Assembly: GCA_947629595.1 (NCBI GenBank)
Contig: CANREI010000051.1
Span: forward strand, 1-8,577
Length of the DNA: 8,577 nucleotides
Direction of reading: 5' to 3'
DNA from: an uncultured Alphaproteobacteria bacterium
GTDB taxonomy: Bacteria > Pseudomonadota > Alphaproteobacteria > CAAHEQ01 > UBA3637
Shown one piece after another: positions 1-5,560 of this stretch. The notes under the pieces were generated by a model. That model was not told where the DNA came from and did not search any database. It saw only the letters and a program-made list of their open reading frames with translations. The first letter of the stretch is position 1. Every line of letters begins with the position of its first letter. A program made the translations under genes and the position numbers.

Positions 1-36
1 TGTTTTTTTATGAGCGCTTAACAAGCGATTAGCTTT

Positions 37-65
37 ATAATAACGAATTTTGTCTGCTTTGTCAA
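37..65 (-). promoter_or_regulatory. Sigma70-type promoter reading out of the left edge
   Basis: On the minus strand a perfect TTGACA (-35, positions 65-60) is followed after exactly 17 bp by TATTAT (-10, positions 42-37). Predicted transcription starts near position 30 and runs leftwards, so the promoter would serve a gene beyond the window. The short transcribed stretch visible (1-30) contains a small inverted repeat, CGCTT-AAC-AAGCG. The spacing matches six other promoters in the window, which supports the call. The gene it serves cannot be seen. Confidence 0.55.
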
Positions 66-286
66 CAAAAAAGTTGTGAAAAAATAAAAATATCCCTTCG
101 ATGTGCTTTATGATACCTTGATAATGTATTTTTGAGAAATTTTTAAAGAATAAGGCGTTTATGATGATAAAAAAACAATCTTTTTGAGTGGTTTAATAAC
201 AAATTGAAAAATAACAATAAAATTGTAAATTTATGCCGAAATTTTTGATGATTTTGATAAAAAATTAAAAAAGATGAAAAAAAAAA
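66..286. other. AT-rich non-coding region between divergent promoters
   Basis: The first 349 bases contain no convincing gene. Between the leftward promoter at 37-65 and the rightward promoter at 287-315 the sequence is extremely AT-rich, with many A and T tracts. The A-rich stretch just upstream of 287 sits where an UP element (a contact for the RNA polymerase alpha subunit) would lie. No clear operator palindrome, riboswitch or terminator hairpin was seen. The only start codon with a plausible purine-rich leader (161) gives an 8-codon frame, which is not called as a gene. Confidence 0.5.
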
Positions 287-315
287 TTGATTTTTATAAA
301 AAAAAGACGTATAAC
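287..315 (+). promoter_or_regulatory. Sigma70-type promoter of the lipoprotein gene
   Basis: TTGATT (287-292), a 17-bp spacer and TATAAC (310-315) form a good housekeeping promoter, preceded by A-tracts that could act as an UP element. Transcription would begin around 322 and give a leader of about 28 nt. That leader contains a strong Shine-Dalgarno sequence, AAAGGAG, at 336-342, seven bases before the ATG at 350. Confidence 0.65.
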
Positions 316-349
316 ATTAACAAGGGTAAACTTTTAAAGGAGAAGTTGT

Positions 350-904
350 ATGAAAAAGTTACTTTGTTTAGGTGTTGCATTAACCATGTTGTCGGCCTGT
401 ACGAGCTATGATCCCGATATAGATACGGCAGCAGAAAAAAGAGCTGAGAATCGGGGAGAAGTCCGAGCGGAAATCGGTTGTCAATTCGCAAACGATCATG
501 AAGCTTATCGGCGTTGCTTGTTATCAACCTATGAAAACAGCAAGCCGAAAACGTTTACGACTTCTCAAGATTGCAAAGGCCAACCGGTGGCTGTTGTGAG
601 TAAAGGCGCAAATGAGTCGGTTACACCGTGTTTGTATCAAACACAAGATGTATATGAAATGGCTGTGCCGTGTCCGACCTGTCAGGTTCAACCGCAACAA
701 CAATATGTTGTTGAACCGCCCAAAGTGATTGAACAGAAAGAAATTGTTGTGGAAAAACCGGTAGAAGTTGTTCCCATGCCGCAACCGTTGCCTGAAAAAA
801 CATGGTGGGAAACATATCAGGAAGAACAAAAACCGGCAGAACCGAAAGTTGTTTGCCCGTGTCCGGATCCGAATGATCCGTGTCCGCAGTGCGTGACAAA
901 ATAA
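350..904 (+). CDS. Cysteine- and proline-rich lipoprotein of unknown function
   Basis: This 184-residue protein is not recognised as a member of a known family. It begins with a lipoprotein signal peptide: Lys2-Lys3, a hydrophobic stretch, and the lipobox LSAC at residues 14-17, so Cys17 should be lipidated after cleavage by signal peptidase II. Residue +2 is Thr rather than Asp, which by the E. coli Lol rule predicts the outer membrane. The mature part contains ten further cysteines (44, 56, 75, 94, 108, 111, 169, 171, 178, 181). They include a CPTC pair at 108-111 and a CPC...CPQC cluster near the C-terminus. Residues about 119-166 are rich in Pro, Val and Glu (motifs such as VEKPVEVVP) and resemble an extended spacer. 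The even number of cysteines would suit disulfides; metal binding is an alternative. The gene is monocistronic, with its own promoter, a strong ribosome-binding site and a terminator. The reading frame is secure; the function is unknown. Confidence 0.9.
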   Translation: MKKLLCLGVALTMLSACTSYDPDIDTAAEKRAENRGEVRAEIGCQFANDHEAYRRCLLSTYENSKPKTFTTSQDCKGQPVAVVSKGANESVTPCLYQTQDVYEMAVPCPTCQVQPQQQYVVEPPKVIEQKEIVVEKPVEVVPMPQPLPEKTWWETYQEEQKPAEPKVVCPCPDPNDPCPQCVTK

Positions 905-920
905 GTTTGTTTGGCATTTT

Positions 921-954
921 AAAAAGGACGAATCAATTTATTCGTCCTTTTTTT
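921..954 (+). terminator. Strong Rho-independent terminator after the lipoprotein gene
   Basis: Bases 921-933 pair perfectly with 940-952 around a 6-base loop (CAATTT), giving a 13-bp stem with the core AAGGACGAA/TTCGTCCTT. The downstream arm merges into a run of seven T (948-954). The matching A-run on the other arm means it could also terminate minus-strand transcription. It lies 16 bases after the stop codon at 904. Confidence 0.9.
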
Positions 955-994
955 ATGTGGTCAAAACAGCAAAAATCGGCCTGATTCATTTTCA

Positions 995-1023
995 TTGACG
1001 AGATGTTGTTTCTCTGATATACT
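995..1023 (+). promoter_or_regulatory. Extended -10 promoter of the HAD phosphatase gene
   Basis: TTGACG (995-1000), a 17-bp spacer and TATACT (1018-1023) are seen. A TG at 1015-1016 directly upstream gives the extended -10 motif TGATATACT. The predicted start of transcription is near 1030, only about nine bases before the ATG at 1039, so the Shine-Dalgarno sequence GGAGAG (1030-1035) would be the very 5' end of the mRNA. Confidence 0.75.
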
Positions 1024-1038
1024 GTCAGCGGAGAGAAA

Positions 1039-1656
1039 ATGAATTTGTTGATTATTTGGGATTGGGATAATACGTTAATGAATACCAAGCCGGCAGTGAC
1101 GGCCGGTTTGCAAGATGTTGCCGCTTTTTTCGGCCAGCCGCCCGTGACCGAGGCGGAAGTGGTGAATGTGATGACGCATCATCGCGGGGCTTTTTGGCAA
1201 AATCGTTTCGGCGATCAGATGGTTTCGGCCATTGATTATTATGTGGCTTGTTATCAAAAACATTTTGATTTGGTTTCTCCTTTCGAGAAAACAAAAACGG
1301 TTTTAAAGGCCGTTCAAAATCATCATATTCCGCAGGTGCTTGTCAGCAATAAAAATCACGAGTCGTTGGTTCAAGAAGTGGCAAGGCATCAATTAAGCTC
1401 CTGTTTTTCGGCTGTTTTAGGCACAAAAGATTTTTTGGGCAAACCCGATCCGTTTTTTGTTCAGCCGATTTTAAAACAATTTCATCCCGATAAAATTCTG
1501 ATGATCGGAGACGGGCAATCCGATATGGATTTAGCGCGTAACATCGGGGCAACGGCCGTTTTGGTTCATCGGACGGAATCCGATTTGCCGCGCGATTATA
1601 CCTGTGCCGATTTAGGGGCGGTTTTAAGTCTGTTGCAAAAAATTGCCTTTGTATAA
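1039..1656 (+). CDS. HAD-superfamily hydrolase (phosphoglycolate phosphatase-like)
   Basis: This 205-residue cytoplasmic protein has all four HAD signature motifs. Motif I is D8-W-D10-N-T12 in the context IIWDWDNTL, supplying the nucleophile and acid/base aspartates. Motif II is Ser103 in VLVSNKN. Motif III is Lys135 in LGKPDP. Motif IV is IGDGQSDMD, with Asp158 and Asp162 for magnesium binding. Residues about 15-85 form the cap region, as in subclass I phosphatases of the Gph/PGP group. Length is normal for that group. The substrate cannot be told from the sequence; a phosphorylated metabolite such as phosphoglycolate is the family default. The ATG at 1039 is supported by GGAGAG at 1030-1035 and by the promoter just upstream. 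The gene stops 3 bp before the end of the convergent M48 protease gene. A weak hairpin (CCTTT/AAAGG, 1646-1659) spans the stop codon, but no convincing terminator follows. Confidence 0.88.
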   Translation: MNLLIIWDWDNTLMNTKPAVTAGLQDVAAFFGQPPVTEAEVVNVMTHHRGAFWQNRFGDQMVSAIDYYVACYQKHFDLVSPFEKTKTVLKAVQNHHIPQVLVSNKNHESLVQEVARHQLSSCFSAVLGTKDFLGKPDPFFVQPILKQFHPDKILMIGDGQSDMDLARNIGATAVLVHRTESDLPRDYTCADLGAVLSLLQKIAFV

Positions 1657-1659
1657 AGG

Positions 1660-2964
1660 TTAATATGTTTTTTCTTCGGGCAAATCTAAAATATCTTGGG
1701 CGTGAATAGAAGAAGGAGAGCCTTTCGGCAATGTTTCCAATGCTTTTTTAGCCTGCCTTTTGGCGGCTTTTAAATCACCGAGCGTGCGATAATATTCGGC
1801 CATCACATAGGGAATTTCTTGTTTGTTGCCCGTTTGCTCATAAGCCGTTGCCAACAGTTGCCAGGCAAGCGGCGTATCATTTTCACGCGCCAACACATAT
1901 TTTAAATGCGTGACGGCTTCTTTGGCCGAATCGGGCGAAGGTTTTTCCATTAAAGCTTGCGCTAATGATAAGCGCATCAGCGGGGCATTCGGCATGAGCG
2001 ATACGGCTTTATGATAATAAGTGACGGCTTTATCGATTTGCCCCGTTTCTAAATAAAACTGGGCTTTTAATTCATAAAAATAAGGATAATCGGGCTTTTG
2101 AGCAATCAGCGAATCCAGCATTTTTTGCGCTTCGTCAAACCGATGCGCCCGATAAAATGCAATGGCTTTGGCATATTGTGCCGCTAAATCGGTTCGGTTT
2201 TGATAAATGCCGAGCGTTTGATTCGGTTCATATAAAAAGCCGATGAGTTTGGCTTTAACCAAATCAAACCGGATATCGGCCCGCACGGGTTTGGCCGTTT
2301 TGACAAAGCGTTCCAAGGCGTTTATTCTGTCTTTGGTTAACGGGTGGGTGCGCAAATAAGAAAAATCATCAGCGGCATACAATCGTTCCTGCGCCTGAAT
2401 GGTTTTCATGGTGTTTTCAAACCCGATCATCGAATAATTCAACCGTTTCATAATATCGACCGCCGTTCGATCGGCCGCGCTTTCTTCTCCTTGCCGATAA
2501 GCGGTAAATAAGCCGGCAGCCGATGTGGATCCGCCCATCATCACGGCAATACCGGCATCGGGACGACCCGCCACGGCAACCAATCCGCCCAAAATGGTGG
2601 AAATGAGCGCGGCTCCCTGTGCCTGACTTAAAACGCCTTGCCCGCGCGTGATATGACCGCCAACGATGTGTCCGGTTTCGTGCGATAAAACAAAAATCAC
2701 GTCATCGACCGATTGTGCCTGCGTGAGAAGTCCTGTATGAATAAACACCGTTTGTCCGCCGGCGACAAACGCATTGACGGACGGATCATTCACCAAAATC
2801 ACTTGCGCGTTTTGCGGATTTAATCCGGCCGCTTTGAAAATATTGCGTAAATAAGAAAGTATAACGGCTTCCGCTTCCGTGTCGCGAATAACGGAAAGCG
2901 CCTGCGCCGAAAGAGAGGCGAAACAAAAAAATAAAAGAAGAACGGCTCTTAAAAAATTTTGCAT
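1660..2964 (-). CDS. BepA-like periplasmic M48 zinc metalloprotease with TPR repeats
   Basis: The 434-residue product starts with a signal peptide (hydrophobic residues 6-19, likely cleavage after AQA near residue 22). The M48 catalytic domain follows: zinc-binding HETGH at 95-99, the third ligand Glu161 in an E-x-x-A-D motif (161-165), and the HPLTKDR segment at 207-213. That segment corresponds to the conserved HP...R region which in E. coli BepA contains a regulatory histidine. A Gly/Ala-rich segment (about 117-150) lies between the zinc motifs. Residues from about 260 to 420 are helical TPR-like repeats (for example YPYFYELKAQFYLETGQIDKA). This order of signal peptide, M48 domain and C-terminal TPRs matches BepA (YfgC), which in E. 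coli assists or degrades outer-membrane proteins such as LptD during assembly; the same role here is inference. No Shine-Dalgarno sequence precedes the ATG, and the predicted mRNA begins at or next to it. The gene is divergent from the mlaD operon. Confidence 0.92.
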   Translation of the reverse strand: MQNFLRAVLLLFFCFASLSAQALSVIRDTEAEAVILSYLRNIFKAAGLNPQNAQVILVNDPSVNAFVAGGQTVFIHTGLLTQAQSVDDVIFVLSHETGHIVGGHITRGQGVLSQAQGAALISTILGGLVAVAGRPDAGIAVMMGGSTSAAGLFTAYRQGEESAADRTAVDIMKRLNYSMIGFENTMKTIQAQERLYAADDFSYLRTHPLTKDRINALERFVKTAKPVRADIRFDLVKAKLIGFLYEPNQTLGIYQNRTDLAAQYAKAIAFYRAHRFDEAQKMLDSLIAQKPDYPYFYELKAQFYLETGQIDKAVTYYHKAVSLMPNAPLMRLSLAQALMEKPSPDSAKEAVTHLKYVLARENDTPLAWQLLATAYEQTGNKQEIPYVMAEYYRTLGDLKAAKRQAKKALETLPKGSPSSIHAQDILDLPEEKTY

Positions 2965-2970
2965 ATGCTT

Positions 2971-2999
2971 ATTTTAGTTTAAAATATTCCATCCGTCAA
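2971..2999 (-). promoter_or_regulatory. Promoter of the M48 protease gene, predicted leaderless
   Basis: On the minus strand TTGACG (2999-2994), a 17-bp spacer and TAAAAT (2976-2971) form a promoter. The six-base discriminator AAGCAT leads straight into the ATG at 2964-2962. A start of transcription six or seven bases after the -10 falls on the A of the start codon or the base next to it. No purine-rich ribosome-binding site lies upstream of this ATG. Confidence 0.65.
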
Positions 3000-3027
3000 A
3001 TTATTCCGTTAAAAAAACGAAATTTTC

Positions 3028-3056
3028 TTGACAAACGGTGCGAATTTTAGTCAAAT
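3028..3056 (+). promoter_or_regulatory. Promoter of the mlaD1-mlaD2-DUF2155 operon
   Basis: A perfect TTGACA (3028-3033) is followed after 17 bp by TCAAAT (3051-3056), a weaker -10. Transcription would start near 3063, about 13 bases before the ATG at 3076. The TTG of this -35 also opens a reading frame in phase with mlaD1, but using it as a start would translate the promoter itself. The -35 lies 28 bp from the -35 of the divergent protease promoter. Confidence 0.55.
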
Positions 3057-3075
3057 AAAACAAAAAGGAAAAAAA

Positions 3076-3606
3076 ATGAAAATCAGTACGGAAAACAAAG
3101 AAATCATTGCCGGCACATTTTTGGTGTGCCTGTTGGCGGGCGCGTTGGTGTTTTTGCATTCGCGGGCGGCCATGGAAAAAGACAAGGAAGGTTTTGTGCT
3201 TTATGCTCCGTTTTCAAAGACCGACGGGTTAATGACGGGTGCCGATGTGCGGGTATCGGGCATTCGTGTCGGGCGGGTGTTGGATCAAACGTTATCGGAC
3301 GGTTATCGCGTGCGTGTGAAAATCGGGTTTGATATGCCGTTAAATATATCGGACGATTCGTCGGCCGCTATTGAAACAGACGGCTTGTTGGGGTCAAAAT
3401 ATTTGGAAATTGTGCCGGGCGGCAGTGAAGATTTGTTGGAATCGGGCGATGAAATTGCTTATACGCAAGATGCCATGATTTTAACGGAGTTGATGGATAA
3501 AGTCAATGCCTATATGCGTGAGAAGAAAAAAGAACCGAGCAGCGATGTTGCCGATACCGTCGGTTCCGAGGCAAATTTAACGAATACGGAAGGAATGAGT
3601 GAATGA
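3076..3606 (+). CDS. mlaD: MlaD-type MCE-domain lipid transport protein, first copy
   Basis: The 176-residue protein has one N-terminal membrane anchor (about residues 10-27) followed by a single MCE domain (about 39-115). The MCE hallmarks are visible: DGLMTGADVRVSGIRVGRV and, near the end of the domain, GLLGSKYLEIVPG, closely matching E. coli MlaD (GLLGEQYLAL). After the domain, TQDAMILTELMDKV corresponds to the conserved helix of MlaD, and a hydrophilic tail follows. MlaD is the inner-membrane-anchored periplasmic hexamer that binds phospholipid in the MlaFEDB ABC system. ATG 3076 is chosen over an in-frame TTG at 3028 because AAAAGGAA (3063-3070) lies just ahead of it and the TTG is part of the promoter. 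The stop overlaps the next start as ATGA. No mlaE, mlaF, mlaC or mlaB gene is in the window. Confidence 0.9.
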   Translation: MKISTENKEIIAGTFLVCLLAGALVFLHSRAAMEKDKEGFVLYAPFSKTDGLMTGADVRVSGIRVGRVLDQTLSDGYRVRVKIGFDMPLNISDDSSAAIETDGLLGSKYLEIVPGGSEDLLESGDEIAYTQDAMILTELMDKVNAYMREKKKEPSSDVADTVGSEANLTNTEGMSE

Positions 3607-4046
3607 AAAGAAATCCGGTTGAAACCATTTTAGGTTTTTTTGTTTTAATTTTTACGGGCGTATTTTTGTTTTTCGCCGCTTCGCGGGTGGATACGAAAAA
3701 AATTGAGGGCTATACCGTAACGGCTGATTTTATGAAAATCGGCGGGTTGGAAGTCGGGTCCGATGTGCGTATTTCCGGCATTAAAGTCGGGTCGGTTTTG
3801 GCCACAACGCTCAATCAGGAAACGTATACCGCCAAGGTAACGCTCGGAATTGATAATTCCGTCAAGTTACCGGTTGATACGGTTGCCGCCATTGCCGATG
3901 TCGGTGTGATGGGCGGAAAATATGTGCGGCTGGAACCGGGAAAAAGTCAAAAAATGTTGGAAAATAACGGAAAAATTACCCGAACGAATAATTATAAGTC
4001 GTTGGAGGAAAGTATTTCCGAATTTATTTTCCTTTCAACAAAGTAG
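3603..4046 (+). CDS. mlaD: MlaD-type MCE-domain lipid transport protein, second copy
   Basis: This second, shorter MlaD homologue (147 residues) overlaps the first by four bases (ATGA) and has its own Shine-Dalgarno sequence, GGAAGGA (3588-3594). It has a membrane anchor at about residues 8-26, an MCE domain at about 36-113 (GGLEVGSDVRISGIKVGSV and VGVMGGKYVRLEPG) and a conserved post-domain helix (LEESISEFIF) at the C-terminus. It lacks the long hydrophilic tail of the first copy. The two proteins are clearly divergent paralogues rather than a recent duplication. In the hydrophobic pore-loop region the first has TDGLLGSKYL and the second ADVGVMGGKYV. Either each forms a separate homohexamer or they assemble together. 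The TAG stop lies within the AGGGG ribosome-binding site of the next gene, so the three genes are probably translationally coupled. Confidence 0.9.
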   Translation: MKRNPVETILGFFVLIFTGVFLFFAASRVDTKKIEGYTVTADFMKIGGLEVGSDVRISGIKVGSVLATTLNQETYTAKVTLGIDNSVKLPVDTVAAIADVGVMGGKYVRLEPGKSQKMLENNGKITRTNNYKSLEESISEFIFLSTK

Positions 4047-4053
4047 GGGCTTC

Positions 4054-4518
4054 ATGCGGTTAAAACTGATTTTGTGCATAAGTATCTTGTTGGTAAGCGG
4101 TACGGTTTTCGGTGCCGATATTGCCACAAAACAGCTTGTTTTGCGCGGTGTTGATAAAATTACGGGACGTGTCAGTACCATGACGGCAACGGTTCATCGC
4201 CCGTTAACGTTCGGCACGTTAACCATTGTTGCCGAGCGGTGTTTGGCCAAACCGCAGGAAGAAATGCCTGAAAATGCTGCTTTTTTAAAGGTTTATGAGA
4301 ATACGAAAGAAGATCCGAAAAAACAGGTGTTTAACGGGTGGATGTTTTCTTCAAATCCGGCGTTGTCGGCCATGGAACACCCGATTTATGATATTTGGGT
4401 GTTGAGTTGTGTGAATAAAGACGGCACGGAAGATATTGTTTCACCGTCAAAAATTTCCCCCGAAGATGATTTAAATCTTGTTGCCGATGATGATAATCCG
4501 GCTTTGGCGGAAGAATAA
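4054..4518 (+). CDS. DUF2155 secreted envelope protein
   Basis: The 154-residue protein has a signal peptide (residues 1-20, cleavage after VFG) and the core of the DUF2155 family known from Alphaproteobacteria: LRGVDKITGRV at 30-40, FGTL at 53-56, FLKVYE at 77-82, GWMFSSNPAL at 95-104 and EHPIYDIWVLSC at 108-119. Cys63 and Cys119 are the only mature cysteines and probably form a disulfide in the periplasm. An acidic C-terminal tail follows. The molecular function of DUF2155 is unknown, but it commonly lies beside mlaD in alphaproteobacterial genomes, as here. ATG 4054 is chosen because the signal peptide starts there and AGGGG (4045-4049) precedes it. An in-frame start at 3922 would overlap mlaD2 and hide the signal peptide. 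The gap to mlaD2 is 7 bp. Confidence 0.88.
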   Translation: MRLKLILCISILLVSGTVFGADIATKQLVLRGVDKITGRVSTMTATVHRPLTFGTLTIVAERCLAKPQEEMPENAAFLKVYENTKEDPKKQVFNGWMFSSNPALSAMEHPIYDIWVLSCVNKDGTEDIVSPSKISPEDDLNLVADDDNPALAEE

Positions 4519-4571
4519 CTTTAAAAAAAACTTTTATTTGCGCGTTTTTTTGAATTCAAGATTTATTTTAC

Positions 4572-4600
4572 TTGATTTTTAAGCCGTATCTTTTTATAAT
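4572..4600 (+). promoter_or_regulatory. Sigma70-type promoter of the mic60-hemY operon
   Basis: TTGATT (4572-4577), a 17-bp spacer and a perfect TATAAT (4595-4600) are seen. Transcription would start near 4607, giving a leader of about 26 nt with the ribosome-binding site AAGGAG at 4620-4625 ahead of the ATG at 4633. It separates the mic60-hemY pair from the upstream mlaD operon. Confidence 0.75.
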
Positions 4601-4632
4601 ATTTTTAAAAATCGAATAAAAGGAGTTTTCAA

Positions 4633-5559
4633 ATGAGTGCGCATAAGTATATGGAAGAAATTGACGAGATTGACAATCGGGAACACGACGGTGATGTTGT
4701 TCCCACGCGAAAAAAGTCAACCCGCCGAATTTTAAAATCGGTTTTAATTGTTATTTTATCTGTTTTGTGCGTAACAGGCGGTGTGTTGATTCATAAGCTG
4801 AATAATCAACAGCTTCAAACATACAGGCCCACGCAGCTGAATAAAACGCTTCCGCAAAAAACGCCAAGTCCGACAACCGTGCAACCGAAATTATCCGATC
4901 CGGCGCCGAAAGTGAAATCAATGCCGAGTGCCGATATATCGCTTCAAGAAGAAAAAGCGTTGGATAAAGAAGTGGTGCCGCAGTTGACAAAAGCAGTCGC
5001 TCCCGTGAATGCCGTCATTTCGCAACAAACGCCGACAGCTTCAACAAAAGGGGAATACGGTATGGCGCAGGCGCTTCTTTTTAAAGAGCATTTTTTAACG
5101 GGCTTATCTTGTCGGGAAGATTATCAGGCTTTATCGGCCGTTCAACATAAAACGCCCGTTATGCGCGAAGTTTTAAACGGCTTGGCGCCTTATTGCCGGC
5201 ATGAAGTATCGGCACTGGAAAATGTGAAAGAAGCGTTTGTGAATAATAAGCGCAAAGCATTGGTTATGATGTATCAGGAAAAAAGCCCGCATTGGATTTC
5301 TTATCTTAAATCGGTATTGGTTTATTTAATTGAAATCAGAAAACTGAATCCGGCATCATCGCGTCCCAAAGATATTTTATATAAAGCCCAAAACGAACTT
5401 TATCATAACAATATCGTTAAAGCAACGCTGTTGTTAAAACAGTTGCCGCCGCAAATGCAGGAAGCCATGCCCGATTTCTTTCGGGAATCGGAAATTTATT
5501 TAAGGGCGGATAAAAGTTTGAACGAGTTAATTTTATCATTTGAAAAAGAAGGGTTGTAA
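4633..5559 (+). CDS. mic60: Compact Mic60/mitofilin-like inner-membrane protein
   Basis: The 308-residue protein has a short acidic cytoplasmic N-terminus, a basic patch (26-32), one transmembrane helix (about 33-53) and a Pro/Thr/Lys-rich linker (about 56-140). The C-terminal helical domain (about 141-301) resembles the mitofilin domain. Telling features are the FKEHFLTGLSCREDYQAL segment (150-167), LNGLAPYC (181-188), and Trp221 ahead of a hydrophobic helix ending in EIRKL (234-238). The terminal block has the typical pattern KAQNEL..N.IVKATLLLKQLP, then SEIYLRADKSLNELI. In Alphaproteobacteria, Mic60 shapes intracytoplasmic membranes, is the ancestor of the mitochondrial cristae-junction protein, and is usually encoded just before hemY, as here. 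The long central coiled coil of typical Mic60 is not evident; the proline-rich linker occupies its place. The hemC and hemD genes often found upstream are absent. One base separates its stop from the hemY start. The call rests on pattern and neighbourhood, not a search. Confidence 0.72.
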   Translation: MSAHKYMEEIDEIDNREHDGDVVPTRKKSTRRILKSVLIVILSVLCVTGGVLIHKLNNQQLQTYRPTQLNKTLPQKTPSPTTVQPKLSDPAPKVKSMPSADISLQEEKALDKEVVPQLTKAVAPVNAVISQQTPTASTKGEYGMAQALLFKEHFLTGLSCREDYQALSAVQHKTPVMREVLNGLAPYCRHEVSALENVKEAFVNNKRKALVMMYQEKSPHWISYLKSVLVYLIEIRKLNPASSRPKDILYKAQNELYHNNIVKATLLLKQLPPQMQEAMPDFFRESEIYLRADKSLNELILSFEKEGL

Positions 5560-5560
5560 T

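Noticed and set aside
161..187. Possible 8-codon leader peptide in the AT-rich upstream region.
   Set aside because: It is too short and low in complexity, has no matching promoter spacing or attenuator hairpin, and any AT-rich stretch can give such a frame.
1646..1673. Hairpin CCTTT/AAAGG with nearby T-runs as a bidirectional terminator between the HAD and M48 genes.
   Set aside because: The stem is only five base pairs and the T-runs are not directly adjacent to it on either strand.
3028..3075. A 16-residue N-terminal extension of the first MlaD from TTG 3028.
   Set aside because: The TTG is part of the -35 box, no ribosome-binding site precedes it, and ATG 3076 has a good one and starts the usual MlaD N-terminus.
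4044..4046. Amber readthrough or TAG recoding as a general feature of this genome.
   Set aside because: TAG ends mlaD2 exactly where the next gene's ribosome-binding site and start lie and also ends the arylsulfotransferase gene, so it functions as an ordinary stop.
3922..4053. An upstream in-frame start for the DUF2155 gene.
   Set aside because: It would overlap mlaD2 by over 120 bases and bury the signal peptide; ATG 4054 has AGGGG just upstream.
4523..4551. A-tract and T-tract hairpin after the DUF2155 gene as a terminator.
   Set aside because: The stem is almost all A-T pairs with a 12-base loop, too weak to call with confidence, although it may contribute to termination.
5540..5560. 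TTG start for hemY seven codons earlier.
   Set aside because: It lies inside the end of mic60; ATG 5561 has a well-spaced Shine-Dalgarno sequence and starts directly with the membrane helix.
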